Of a stretch of DNA of 64,000 bases, positions 35,901-49,400 are shown piece after piece. Positions within the stretch are counted from its first letter, which is position 1. Each line of letters begins with the position of its first letter. The position numbers and the translations under genes are program-made. This DNA comes from Terebella lapidaria (lineage: Eukaryota; Annelida; Polychaeta; Terebellida; Terebellidae): the NCBI GenBank assembly GCA_949152475.1, contig OX424557.1:27527462-27591461 (forward strand), written 5' to 3'. The notes below the pieces were generated by a model. That model saw only the letters and a program-made list of their open reading frames with translations, was not told the DNA's origin and did no database searches.

Positions 35901-38900
35901 CATATATTTGTATTTCTGAAAACATACGTATGCATTCACAAATTTATGAAGATATTTTCGTAATTGACTAAGACATGGCTATGGTAACCAGACGAGTGTC
36001 TGAATTATCTATTGGGCCTATTTTTCCTTGCTCCATTGTGGTGCAAATATGACCCAGCATCCTGATCCAGGCACGTAAATTGCACAAACCCATTTCTCGG
36101 AATAAAACTTCAGAAGGTTTTATTCCAAACTGTGTGGTTAAATTTCACAATACTAAAATGTTTTATAGCATGGAACCCAAACTTATGGGCTTTGCAAGTG
36201 TCGTTACCATTTCTTCGGGGTTATATATATAAACTATCCGGACAGTTTATCATTCACACGTGCACATGTTACACAGTTTACAACATGGATTTTTGTTCTG
36301 GACTTTAATGTTGCTTTACATGGATTGATGCGAGAGAATATCGATGAATTCACAATCAATGACATGGATCCGTATAACAAAAGTTTCTGTCTGGGCAATA
36401 GGATGCACTAATTGGTAGCATATCCGTTGTGTTTATAAATACAATACAGGACATTGACACACGGGGCGTTTGTGTAACCTTCCACCAATCAAAACACAGG
36501 CGGAATGGGCGAGCTCATTGAAAAAGCCATTTCTCGACGGCATTTCACAATAAATGTCAGTGACTTCATTTAATTAGCAATATGTGGCACGTCAACTGAT
36601 GCCATGTACGTCAGAAACCAGACCGCCGTGCAAGCTGGCAGCGAATTCTAAGCGCTCGCTCGTTCATTCATCATTGAACAACTCCGCCAGCCCTGACAGT
36701 GATGGAATCCATTACAACTGTCGACCTCGTACCGACTGTCACAACACAGGCGAGCCAGGCCCGCTGATGGCCGCCTCCTGGCTCCAGACTCGGACAGAGC
36801 CGGCGTAATCTATTGCATGGACGTGGACACACCTTCCACTCCTCAAAAACCTCCTGGAAATACTCACAAGAAACCGCGTGGGAAAATTGCGAGGCTACCA
36901 GACTGGCCATCCATTCTACATGGGCGTGCATACTCCTGGTGCCAGGACAACCCACGACCAGGTACAATGGTTTTGTGCTTGTATAAGTTTACTAATAAAG
37001 CAGGAAATATTGTCCATTAATTTAGGGGATGAAACCCATTTAGTGAATCGTCTAATATTATATTTGACATGTTCAAGTGAGGGTTTAGCATATTGTGCCA
37101 GACATTAGATTTGATTTGTTTGATATTTTCAAATACGTTGTGATGTCTCTGTCATTGTGGAGTCGCCTTCTCGTAAACAAACAATCCACATACATGCGTG
37201 CGTTACCGTGTGAATGTTTTTCTTTAATAAGCGCATTCTAGCTGGATTCACGTGATGTATATCAGGCAATGGAGGGCAATAGGCAAAGAATCCTCATGAC
37301 GCATCAAAGCTTATAATATGTGATTTCACTCAAACCCTTGCATACCGATAACCTACTGTTATTCCAATGAGGTATATACATTGGGTATAATTGTCAACTG
37401 TCAGGGATAACCGAATCAAGATGAAAACATTCCTGTCGTCAGTAGCGAGTAGATAATTGATACATCGTGATGCCGATGATAAGATAATGCGTATCACCTG
37501 CCGCGTGTTCTGCGAGGATGAGTCGTTCTCCTCGGTACATTGCCTCTCAGGAATCCCTGATCCTTGTTACATCAAAGACACCGACGACACAGGTCGCGTC
37601 CCTTCACACATCCACGGGCACGGCTCTCTGCATCTCTCTAGCTCTTTTTCTCCCTCTCTCTCTCTCTCTCTCTCTCTGGTCGGGAACTGTTTAATCGATG
37701 GACGTGTTCCTTCAAAACCGTGTCATCTCTGCTACCCTGGATTCTCGAGCAGCATGACTGACAATTGATTTGTTCTCAGAAACATTTTAAACTACATTGA
37801 ATTTGATAAATACACACATTTAGTTTAAACAGAAATTTATACGTAATTTCTCTTGTGTATTCCTGGTTTAAAGTATGTACATGGGAGTATTAAAAGTATA
37901 GGCCTATTAATTGTTATAAACTCATGTTTTGGTAACCTTCCATTTCTATCTACATGTATCTATATTTCCATATAGTTATATGGTGACAGTAACTCCACAA
38001 CAGCGAGCACTACCACACTATCCCGCCACCCAAGCCGTGCTCGGACGAGCTGTCCATAATTACCAATTAGACTTGTATTAGCGCTACAAACTGGCACGTT
38101 TGCAGGGTTAACTGTGCGTGTCGACTGACGCGGCAAATAGCACACTCGCTTTACATCTGATGGCTGTCAGACGTGAAGATCCCGGGGCAGCTGCGACCTG
38201 ATTGTATCCAGACCAGCCACGGATCCCCCATGGATTCAACAAGTGGACCGTGCCAGATATGAAGTGGTTTGCACTCTGGAACCACCGGATTCCGGAATCG
38301 CCTCCAATTGTAGAGGCGGGGTAATGGAATTGCTAATTCGGCCGCTCTAATCAGAACTCTGACCAGGCGTGGAATCTATATAATATGGTGACTAACACAT
38401 ATAAATAAAGGACTGTTACCAGTCATGATGCGCAACTTGAGAGCGCCTCCCCGCATCCTTAATACATAAATACAATTAAAAGGATCAGTTTAACATCACA
38501 TCTGATTTATAGCTGTGTATAACGCGTGACATTTACCAGTCACATTTGTCTATTAAATACAGTTATTTAATTACGGACTTGAAATTAGACAGCTTCTCGT
38601 GTTATGTGTGAAAGTACACAAACAGCTTTCTGTCGGACGCTTCGCCACACAAACAAAGTAGCAAGGAACTGAATGGTTAAAAAATTAAATCATTGTATAT
38701 ACACATAAAATGGCGGCAAACTATACAGATATGGTCTGGAACTCTGGATAGACTCAAAGACCGATCACTCGCGAACGATCCTGACAAGCACTGCACAGAA
38801 TCGCTGAATAAACCACCTGTATGAACGACCAGACACCGTAGGATATAACGTTATAGCCGCATGGTGGCTTCCACAAATACCCGTGCATCGTGTGAGAAGA

Positions 38901-39397
38901 AATCTTCGGGACATGAAAAACAAATTAAAATCACAAATTCAAAATGCGTTTCACATTAATTTTGATACAGCTTTATTCACATAACACCAAAAACCTATAT
39001 GGGTTTATGATAACACCAGAAACCCATGTCACTTGTTATGGGTTTCTGCTCTCATTGGCAGTATACTAACTCTAAAAATATACATATATATTCCAAATGA
39101 TCTTCGTGCGCGAATAAATAAGCAGTACATAACCTAGTGACTTCTTTAAATTAATAGGCGTGTATTAGTACATGTATATGCGTTCAGAGTTGGACTAATG
39201 GAAATAATTAGAAGCAAATGTATATTCACACAAAGTAATTCCGCCGTGAGTCCTGACAACACTACAATGAAACTTTCGTTTTTCGCATATTTATGTAGGC
39301 TTCCATCAATATATAACCTGCAAAATGTCCAGGCACAACATCAACATACATCTCCTACTTCACCACAGTCTGTATGTTTGTTTTCAATTGACCTCGC
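32993..39397. other. Intergenic region upstream of bHLH A and downstream of bHLH B
   Basis: No protein recognised. GC-rich, CpG-rich patches stand out at 33480-33720 (about 500 bp upstream of the bHLH A start) and 36580-36960. Either could be a promoter-proximal or enhancer element. A (TC)n run lies at about 37653-37678. Several 60-128-residue frames in the GC-rich patches overlap on both strands and look like by-products of base composition. Confidence 0.4.
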
Positions 39398-39403
39398 TTT
39401 ATT
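39398..39403 (-). terminator. Candidate polyadenylation signal of bHLH B
   Basis: TTTATT on the + strand (AATAAA on the minus strand), 101 nt past the bHLH B stop codon. Confidence 0.45.
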
Positions 39404-39503
39404 ATACACTGAATATAAAACCGACGTTAAAGTCAATTTTACACATTTTTTCTGCACAGTGTTGCAGAGAGTTTTTGAGGGTACACAGGCCGTTCTGATG
39501 ACG

Positions 39504-41213
39504 TCACGAATGTTTGTTGACGGACATGGATTTAGTGCCAGTGTCGTAACCGTTGTCGCAGACAGATGTCCGACCGTTGAAGGTGAAAGGCCACGTCTGA
39601 AACAGCGAGAAGAGAGAAAAATAATTGAGAAATTATTGCTAATTTCGCGTGGATTCGTTTGTTTTCGTGAGCGTTTTAAAGAAACATATTTCATGGAAGT
39701 TTTCCCCTGCGTGATAAACAAAAAGGACCACTGGGTATTGAGAAAACACAGTATATAATACACGTCTCCCTCCCTGGAGGGCCGTTCGGTAACGGAATTA
39801 TATCGCACGATATCAGGTGTTGATTTGTCAAAAATTTTGAAGAGTTCCAGATCCGCTAGAGCACGGTGTCAAGTGCACGGGCGCTGAGTCACGTGTGCGT
39901 GCAATACAAGTAACACAACGCACGCTCCTATTGTGTTCGGCATACAGAACATGTCCCCATCCAAAATACTATAGATAAGGTATAGGGGAAATGGAACGGA
40001 CAAGGTATTTTGCTTGCCACACCCAATTAGTACAACATACGACTTACATGAGATATATACAATATGCTAATATGAATCCTATTCTATAACTGATCGAGGA
40101 TTATGGCCATATTTATGTGAAACATAATCTGAATAAAACTCTAAAAATCTGACAGTTCCATGTCTGTCTATTGTGGCCTAATGGAATATCTTGTGGTACT
40201 TGTGCTGGAGCTGGTGGTTCGTGATTGTTATGGTTTATACGTATCGTCACGGTTCATGTAAATATAGGTTAGGCCAGTCTATATTTGACATGCAATATGG
40301 ATGATGTATTAATATTTCTTAATGCACGGAGCACGATTATATTTCCCATTTTGATCCACATACAGTTTCATAAAATGGTAGGACTGATATTCATCACAAA
40401 TGTAAGTTAATAATGATAAAATAAAAAAAAAATATGTGTAGGCCTATAATAGTTATAGTATAATTATTTGATACATAAATTTGAACACTAGGGACATTTT
40501 TCGTGCGAGTCTATGGGAATGTTTTCAGACTACTACCAAAGAGCTCTATTCACTTGGGTGCAAGCTACAACTCCTTGACATTGTTGTCCAGATCAGCGCT
40601 TGATGGTGATGGTGAAAGTATGGTTAGGCCTATACGTTTTCTATGCTGACTGTATTAGTAGTGTATTTACGTAATCAGAATATGCAAGGGTAATTGTAAT
40701 AATGTTATGGACGGCCAATATAGTTTTGAGTATATATTTACATTTAATAAACGAAGATATAGATTACTGATTTGCCGGGAGGTTTTATAATTCAATAACT
40801 ATAATTTGTGACAATTACCATAACATAATACCAATTATTATACTGACCAATGTCATGGGGTGGAGGTTGCTGTTGGACTTGAGGTTTCTGGTGGCTATGC
40901 CGGCCATGACGGGCGAGTTCTCGGTGTTGTCCTCGTCAAGAATCTGTCGCAGGTGCGCGATGTAACACGAGGCCAGCTTGAGTGTGTCCAGCTTGGAGAG
41001 TTTGGTGTCCGGGGGCACCCAGGGCAGGGTCGTCTTGAGCTTGGTGAAGGCCTTGCTCAGAACCCGCATGCGGTCCCGCTCCCGGGCGTTGGCCGTGTTC
41101 CGCTGTGCCGGGTCGTCCTCCCGCGCGTCCTTGGCCAGGGGCTGTCCGTCCTCGCCTCCCTCCAACTTCAGGCTAAAGTCCGGGATCGAGTCCGCCTTTC
41201 GCTTCCGTCCCAT
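39504..41213 (-). CDS. TCF21/musculin-type bHLH transcription factor, paralog B
   Basis: Exon 1 (40848-41213) encodes 122 residues and exon 2 (39504-39596) a further 30, giving 152, close to the ~180-residue vertebrate TCF21. The bHLH spans residues 38-92 ([36 protein letters not shown]). The linker reads NLHPMTL before the intron, and exon 2 opens TWPFTFNG, as in vertebrate TCF21 and MSC. Donor GTCAGT; acceptor TGTTTCAG; intron 1251 bp. The N-terminus MGRKRK is shared with paralog A. It has the canonical Ala in the basic region, so it is probably the more conserved of the pair. The two genes lie in tandem on one strand ~6.5 kb apart, which points to local duplication independent of the vertebrate TCF21/MSC split. 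Confidence 0.93.
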
Positions 41214-44200
41214 TGTTCTGCTGTCAAATGGCTGCTGTTCCTCTTTCTCTATATGGAATTCTTTTATCGCGTGGTTAAATATATCAGTTCAGTTTCTTTT
41301 ATGACATGTGCGGTTTGTCAAACAGTACTGTTGTTTAATGAACTGAAAATATTATTTTTAAAGGCGTGCTGTTGTGCAATATGATCACCAAAATGTAAAC
41401 ACTATGGCAGTAGTTTTTATAGGACATACGTGTTGCAGTACATGTGTTGGATGTTGTCGTCTGTATAAGCTCTGGCAACCATAAGATCCAATTGTACAGT
41501 CTTGTACTCGTGTAGGAACAACACATTTCTTGTACTCGCCGCGTGTACCAATCTGTCACATCCACTGAACCTCGACCAACCGTACCATTGACTCTATCCG
41601 AATATTCACGGTCTGTACTCCCTCATTCACTCTTTGTGCCACTATTTCTCGCACAACTGTCGGTATATAATGAGACATGTACAGATTAACCGAATATCAT
41701 CGATATTTTGTCACGGGTTGCGGTGCGATCGCCATACCCAAGTATAGTTGACACCTCGCCCGGATGACTCTTCAGTCGGAGTGCGATCTGGATCAATCGG
41801 GATCGATGCCTCGAGCGTGTGGCGGCCGCTGTGGCCGGGATCTGGCTGTCAATCACTGCCTGATGGGGCTGCAGCCATCCACTCACAGCACGGCTCACAC
41901 CAAGCAGGCCATGCAGGGAAGCCACGGCGCTCGGTACATGCAGTGGTCATGCAGATATTGTCCGTGCAGTATTCTCTATTCTCTAGTGTCAGAATACAAA
42001 AAGAACACATTTCTGCTAGCAATTAATGCTAATCAACGATCTTCGTCACATTACAGTATAATTAAAATACTGTGCTGTAATCGGTATAAATAGATAAAAC
42101 GTTTTTTTTTTCACAAATAGTCCCATATAAATACGGGCAACAGTGTGATTTTTGTACGAGCTCCGAAATAAGTACGTTATATATGTTTTATATTTCCACC
42201 TGTAATTTAATTTAAAGTGCCAATAAGTTTCTGCAAGAAATATACTATGAGAAATACTCTTCTGTGTGGTGGCACTATATCGGAGGTTCGCGTGACCACA
42301 CCCATACACCAGGGGGCGGGTCTATATGTCTGTACTCGGGAACAGGCAGCGGTCAGCCTGAACACAGAAGTCGACAATCAAAGGCGAGCAAGACCGTATA
42401 TCTTCACTTCACCGATGCCAATGAATATGTGCAAAATTGACTAATTTACAATGACAATGGCAATACAACTCTGGTAATTTCCGCTAATACAATTGCATGT
42501 ACGTGTATGTATGTGTGGGCTTATTATTTTCGACATTAGGCCCTACATTGGTACAGCACTAAACCGCAATTCTACGAAGGTACAGGTGGGCATATATTTT
42601 GTCAAGATCCTGATGGAGGCAGGCTGAACATGCTGAATCACGTTATGTATATTGTGCCGGGTCAGCTGAATGCCCCAGGGGATAAGACAACTGCAAGTTC
42701 ATATTGCCCGCGGGAGTGAAGCAGTTGGTCATATTGCCCGCGGCGAAACGATTGTTCATATTGGCGGGGAAACAACTGCTTGGTCGACAACTGTGTGATC
42801 ATCCTGTCGGTGCCGCATTGTCTTGAGATTCACAAATGTATACATACAAAAATAAATTGCTCGTCAGTTTGAGTAATTTTTTTACATAACTCATGCAGGA
42901 ATTTTATTGTGTTTTTTAATTTGATACTTGATGAAGTAACGGAGAATACTCCAATGCAGGGCCTATACAGACAAGGCTAACAATACTATAAGTACACATG
43001 GTGTAGGGAATGCGTCTTAAGGTTAGAGAGGCATTGACTGTACACGAATGACATCGAATGTCGTCAAAATATGAGGTGCAATCACAAAAGAATTCAAAAT
43101 AAAAGTAGCGAATTTAAGCCTAACTGTTGTGCCCATCAAAAAGAAACAACAACGTATGCAATGTAAAATGTCATTCATACAATCATACGTTAGCCATAAA
43201 TATAAATGGAGGATGTTGCTAAAATTATTCTTTATCAATTTTGGCAGTTATTATTTATAGTAGTCCTAGATAACTGTTTCCTTTCCAAACAGCGATCAAG
43301 CACATGAACTGTGTCTCTTAGATCGTATTACACATATATCTTGGGCTAATATTAGGATAAACAGCTTCAGGGAATATTTTTAGCCCATGAGAAGAGTTTC
43401 GGAAGCTAAGTTTGTGTTTACTAGGCGGTAGTTATCAGATATACCGGAAAAGCCACCATAGCATCTGATTTCCGGATTAAATTGATACAGAGCCACTCTT
43501 GGCGGGAATCCAGCGTCCAAGTCAAATACTATAGCTCCTATAAATAAATATGCACTATTTCTTTGGGCGATTATACAAAACGCTCGCACTTGCTCTCGAC
43601 ACGTAAAGGTAACATTCGCAACTGAAAATCGCTCGTTGGAGGAAAGTGATCTTTGTTTTTCCGAGAGGACCCTAGCGCGGGATCGTGGCCGACCCCACTT
43701 GCCATCGGATCCCGGTTTGTGAACGGACACCGGGTAAATAACGGCGCGGCCGCCCCCGGCAGGCACGGAGTCCAGATGTTACGTGTCGTCGGGCGCGGGA
43801 GCGGGCGGTTTGTTGTCTTCCCGTGGCAGGGACCGGGACTGTAACCGCCCTAGCTTTTGATATCCTGTGATGATGATGGGCATCTGTGTATATACGGGAC
43901 GTGTTTACGTATAAAATACTCTTTATGTCGGAGATAAACTATAACGTATACCGGCCGGCGGGCAAATCCATGCATCGAGGCAGTTTGCGGGAGCGCTACA
44001 GGTAAATCGAGAGAATACTGGATTCAAACTGAAAACGACCTCATCACCGTCTGTCACCAGCAAGAAAATAAACATTACTCGATAATTACTCGTCAGCCAT
44101 ATGTATCAGTCAATGAATTCAGTTATTCATCGTCTTGGCGTGTTACTTTTCGTGTCCAGGGCTGACAAATGAAAGCGGTTTTAATTCCTGAATAGCATTT

Positions 44201-46103
44201 ATTTTTAAAATATGGACAATATGCGAAATACAAAACTATATGAAATCGAACACTGTTTGCTTCTCATCCGAAATATCCGATTGCATGTAAATGGCTTAAC
44301 AAAGTGTGACCCAGACACACGCCTAAAATATATGATTTATAAGATAGAAACCGTCTGAATTTTAAGTAGGCCTACATTATACATATCTAATCAAGGGAAT
44401 ATGACAAGCACATTTTGAAACATAAATGATTTCAGAAATCGGATTTTGGTAAATTAATTTAGACAAAGTGACAACAAAATGCCAATTGACGCAACAGCAC
44501 AATGTGTAATAACTTCTAAGATCAAAGGCATTAAGATTAAATGATAACAATGTTGTTATATCACAATTACTGTATTGGTTACGAGGATATCACATTACAT
44601 GTGTATATATTATTTATTCAATATTAACATTCCAGTTTTTGAGATGATGTCTGACATCAAATTTATATTCCAGTTTCCGTCCACTGTTTCAGCATGCATT
44701 TTAGACAAATGTTTCATGTACTCGCTTAGCAAGCTTTTTTGACAATTTTTTTAGACACTCTCTTAGTATGAACAAATATGATACAAGTAGTAATTTAGAG
44801 GAAGTTGGATGCAAATAATCTTTATATAATACACATTACACACACACGAACTGTTTGACAGCATTTTAAAACGACATTGACAACTGAACTCGCTCAACAA
44901 ACACCAATGCCGCAATATACAAAGGTCCTGGGATCATGTATTTCTGATTCCATATAGTGTTAATAATAAGCGCGGGAAAAATACATTCATGATTGTTACA
45001 CGAATGACAAGTGCGGCCGTCCGGTGCTACCGGTCTAATGAAAAACAACAATCGGTGGTAGAAATCGTGAAAATACATGAAATGTTCATCGAATATACAA
45101 GGATCCTATTATAAGTATATACGATCCTTGGTATATACATGAAAACCAAATAGTACTCTTCCAATAATAATATTCAAATGTAAACATACTGGATTTGAAA
45201 CGTGGGTTAAATCCGAGTAACATAAAAACATGCATATACACACACTTTTTTGTGAAATCACACAAGACAGCATTCATGGGTCATTGACATATATTCTTGT
45301 GCACAAATGCTTATAATGTTTGGAAATCTGGGTGAAATGGCCCATTCTCATGAAAAGAAACGATACACTTTTGTGACAGGAAATCTATCTGAATAACACC
45401 ATTATATTTTAGAAGCCAAAGCTGTTCTTTACCTTCCCTATACATGTGGATTTCGAAAGAGTGATCACAGACAATTCTGTTCGTGAACATTGAAAGAAAT
45501 AAATTGGCTCAAACGATGGCATGAAATATATCCGTCTGATCGCAGATCGTATTGTAATAAAACCGCTTGATGATATAGTGGTATATACAAGCCTGGCTAA
45601 GTATATCATAATGTACAAATGTATATTTTGGGAAAATGAGTTTGAACACCCACGTTTTTGGCCTCTCTTCCATGTCTGTATCTGTCATTCTTAGGAACCC
45701 ACCACAGTTGTAAGTAACAAAGCTGCAGGAACAATATGCATGCCTTTGTGAGACCCAATTTCTGCAATTTACTCAAATATGATCGACTTATGTTGCCAGC
45801 AACAACGATTACACAAGTACACATGGTTATTTGTTAAATCTGGTACTAGTATGCACTATAATAGGCCTACTACAACAAATAAACAACGTTCAGTATTGAA
45901 TTGAGAAAAGACATATGTACAGCAATAGTAACATAGAACGTCATAAACTCAGTGTTTCAAAATATAGTGGCATTAACACTTGTAAAAAACGTAGACCTAA
46001 CCATGAATAACAACACTGAGTGAAGCAAGCACCAGACCAATGAATATATGGCACAAAAGTTCACGTATCGCCTGTAGACCTGTTTTATGTTATATAACAG
46101 AGG
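41214..46103. other. Intergenic region between bHLH B and the phosphatase
   Basis: No gene recognised. GC-rich patches lie at 41740-41950 and 43640-43860; the second includes CGGCGCGGCCGCCCCCGG. They could be regulatory sequence for bHLH B. Short tandem CATATTGCCCGCGG-like units lie at 42700-42780. The last part before 46104 is the phosphatase 3' UTR. Confidence 0.45.
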
Positions 46104-46418
46104 CTATACGTTGCCGTACGGGTTGTCCGTTGGGCTTGAGCTACTGGTACTCTCCGACTTGGGTTTCTTCAAAATCCCCTTTTTAGGCTTGGTGTTGTTG
46201 TTGTCCTGGGGGTTCATGTCCACGACGGTGGTATTACCGTATGTGACCTCTGGAGTCCCCACGTTACCGTACATGGGCTCGACGTTACCGTACTCATTCT
46301 CCGCAGTTTGCACGTTACCGTACTCGTTCTCAGCCGTTCGCACGTGTCGTTGCGGGCTCTCCTGACTCGTGGCACCGAGTTGGTGTGCCGCCACCTCGTA
46401 CAAGTACTGGTACTCCTC
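46104..46418 (-). other. Phosphatase tail exon with five Tyr-Gly-Asn motifs
   Basis: After the last D2 helix ([14 protein letters not shown]) the tail carries ENEYGNV twice (Tyr1245, Tyr1255), MYGNV (Tyr1262), TYGNT (Tyr1272) and PYGNV at the very C-terminus (Tyr1313). pY-x-N is the core Grb2 SH2 ligand. Vertebrate RPTP-alpha has one such site in its tail. A basic [10 protein letters not shown] stretch (1291-1300) resembles the GILK docking motif of PP1 inhibitor-2. Confidence 0.9.
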
Positions 46419-49400
46419 CTGGGGATAGTACAATGTTTTATGCTTATCATATGATAATACATTCAAAATATGACACAATTAAACGGACACAATTGTCTTC
46501 TCCTTTCCGAATATGATCGATAGATGATATACATGTAGGTAGGCCCTAGTATGGAGCCATGTCTGGACTGACCAATGAGTTGAAGAACTGAGGCCGAGTT
46601 CGTGAGACGCTCCTTGCCGCCAGGAACGCGTCCACTTCATTCTCTGCCTTGAGCTTGTCCAGCATGAAACTGACGCCGCACAGCAGCCCGCTTGCACCCC
46701 GGCCGTTACTGAACGACGAGATAGGATATATGATGTATAGAAACAAGGATTGTCTGTCAATAATTAAATGTTTAGATAGTCTCCCTATCATTCAATAACT
46801 AATTAAAACTAGTGAAAATTATATTTGCATTTTGAAGAATGACAAAGCATGAACAGACCCAAATTGTCCCCTACAGTTTGCAATATAGGCCTATATTTTT
46901 TATCCAGCTGTTTTTGATTCCTGATGTTCAATTGTGAAATGTACAGTTTTATACGAAGCATAGAGTTACTGATGTAGATATCCACATATATATGCTCAAT
47001 TGTGACGGTACCGGGCGACCACGTTATGACTGATACTTAGAAGCAATGAACGACCACGTTATGACTGTGGATACTCACAAGCAGTGGACGAGCACCACGG
47101 GTGGCGATGCCTTGGTGGTGGACGCTCTCTGTTCCCTCCAGTTGTTGATGTGCTCCAGGAGGTCTGGGAGGGCAGAGATCCTCGGCGGCTTCTTGGAGTC
47201 CTCAGCCCAGCCCAGCAGCTGTATTTGCCGCACTCTTAGCTTGCTTTCGTCCTCCTGCATGGTGAAACATGGACAGATATGTCAAAACAGGCAATGTACA
47301 TGTACATGTATGGTAATTAGTATGCCACAGTAATGGACTCCGTGTCGGGTCCTAACCGGGTGAGCCTTGGTACAGACGACAAAGTCCCGACATATGACGT
47401 CATCCTGGAGCTCCTCAGCCCGGGTCAGCTCCACCAACATGGGGCCGTAGTTCTCCGTGGTCTGCTCCTCTTCCGGCCAGTACTGGGGATACAAAACATG
47501 GTCATTGGAGTCATAATCCTGTCTGTTGGTCAACTCGATGACAATTTTATCATAATGGGGCTAATTACTACTGGAAAAAGCACAGCTGGTGTTTAGAATA
47601 GAGTTTATTTTAAATTTATATTGGTGCTTTATAAATTATAAAATATTTATATATTGGATGTCTACGCTTCATCTGTTGGAACGCAGTTGTACCGTTTTGT
47701 CGGCGATGTCCAGTTCATTGAGCATGACGACGGTGTCGAGTTGACGGTCGTACACCAGTCTCCAGAAGTCCACGATGGTGTTTTGGAGGGGCATCTGGGT
47801 CACCACGAACCAGTCGTGGGCGTGGTAGCCCTACAATATATTACAGGATCCGACCAATCGCAGGTATTTATAGTGATTCATAGGCATTCAACATAATTCT
47901 GTGGAGCAATGTGACACCGACAATTATAAACGAGAGAAATGAATGATTGCAGAGTGACTCATATCTTCATTCAGCCTTTTCGAGTCCCAAGTGAACCATG
48001 TACCATGTGTTGTTTAAGTGTATGTCGTTGATACATGAATAGTTTGTTAAAACATTAATATAGCCCTGAATATATAAGTGTAGATATGTATAATGTGTAG
48101 TTAATTTCAGTTATTCAGTTAAATATTAGGCACCTATAGTTATCTATGCAGTGACCGTGTATTAACCATCTGTAGTCATACTACATTTAGATAGCCTACA
48201 GTGGGTGTTAGTGGTAGGCCTAAGCGTGGTGAATCCACACAACAATCGTCATGTTTCCCTCGTTATAAGTTTTTATGTGTGAAGCATTCGTCATGTAAAG
48301 CTGTCAGCTGTGGAACATATTAATACTGGTACATGTATTTTTGAATCTATATTAAGAAACACCCCTGGCCCGCCGATCATATTATTGGTTACGAGTGATG
48401 CCATCACTTCTGTGTTAGATCTATGCTACAAGTAGTACGCTGTCACCCAGATAACAACATTATCCTCACGTCGACTTGCACGGCGTTGATGTAGTCATTT
48501 CCCTTGCTATAGTGTGTCGACAGATAGGGCCTGTTGTTGTCATCTGTCAGCAACACACATACTATTCATGTAGCCAAATACAACTTGGTGGAACTAATAT
48601 CTATTACATGTACAGAGAGCACTTGTGTCCCACCAGGAACACCATTCTATCGTTGATGATAAAACCAGTAGCTGACTCAGACAGTGGGCCCGTGTGGAGA
48701 CACAGAGAGTGGGCCCGTGTGGAGAGGAGCCAGGTACGGACCTGGAATGAGCTGCAGGTCCCGGTTCTTGGTGGAGTTGACTGCGGTTCGACCACTCTTC
48801 TGGCTCTCATCCTCGACGGGCTTCAGCTCAGTCAGCAGCTACAGGGCGGGGCATATGTGCGACCAATAATTATCATATCCATGTACATTGCACCACTACA
48901 AGTACTATTCATCAATGATGATCAATGGCAATGTGGATATCCAACTAAAAGGTCAAATATATGTGGTTAAAATTACTTGATAGTGATATGTCTCTGAGAG
49001 AAGTTAATGTAATGAACCTTGAACTCTGCGGCAGATGCTGATTTGACGAGAGTGCGCTTTTTTGATGGGAAATCAATGGCACTGTATGATCTACCTCCAA
49101 CCTTGATGTTCTCGACCAGCAAGTCGTGTAGGAACACGTACTGGTCCTGTCAATGACATTAAATCTATTAGCAACACACTACCAATACAATGCATGATAT
49201 ATTACACGTTTTTTATGCGCCAATAATGTCTTCCCACAAACAGTGGACATATCGATACAGCTGATGCGTTCATCAGTCTATAAATTGCTGTAATACTGGT
49301 GGTGTCAGGATTGTAGCGATGCTAGCACCAGTTCATCTGCCACTACTACTGATACATCAATGACTCTTGTGTCAGAGATGGATGTGGGAGGTTGCGTCAT

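Noticed and set aside
39341-39808. 155-residue minus-strand and 186-residue plus-strand frames
   Set aside because: They overlap the short true exon 2 of bHLH B (39504-39596) in other frames and show no domain of their own.
40860-41384. 174-residue + strand frame (and 32669-32968)
   Set aside because: Antisense shadows of the GC-rich bHLH exons; the minus strand has the recognisable domain.
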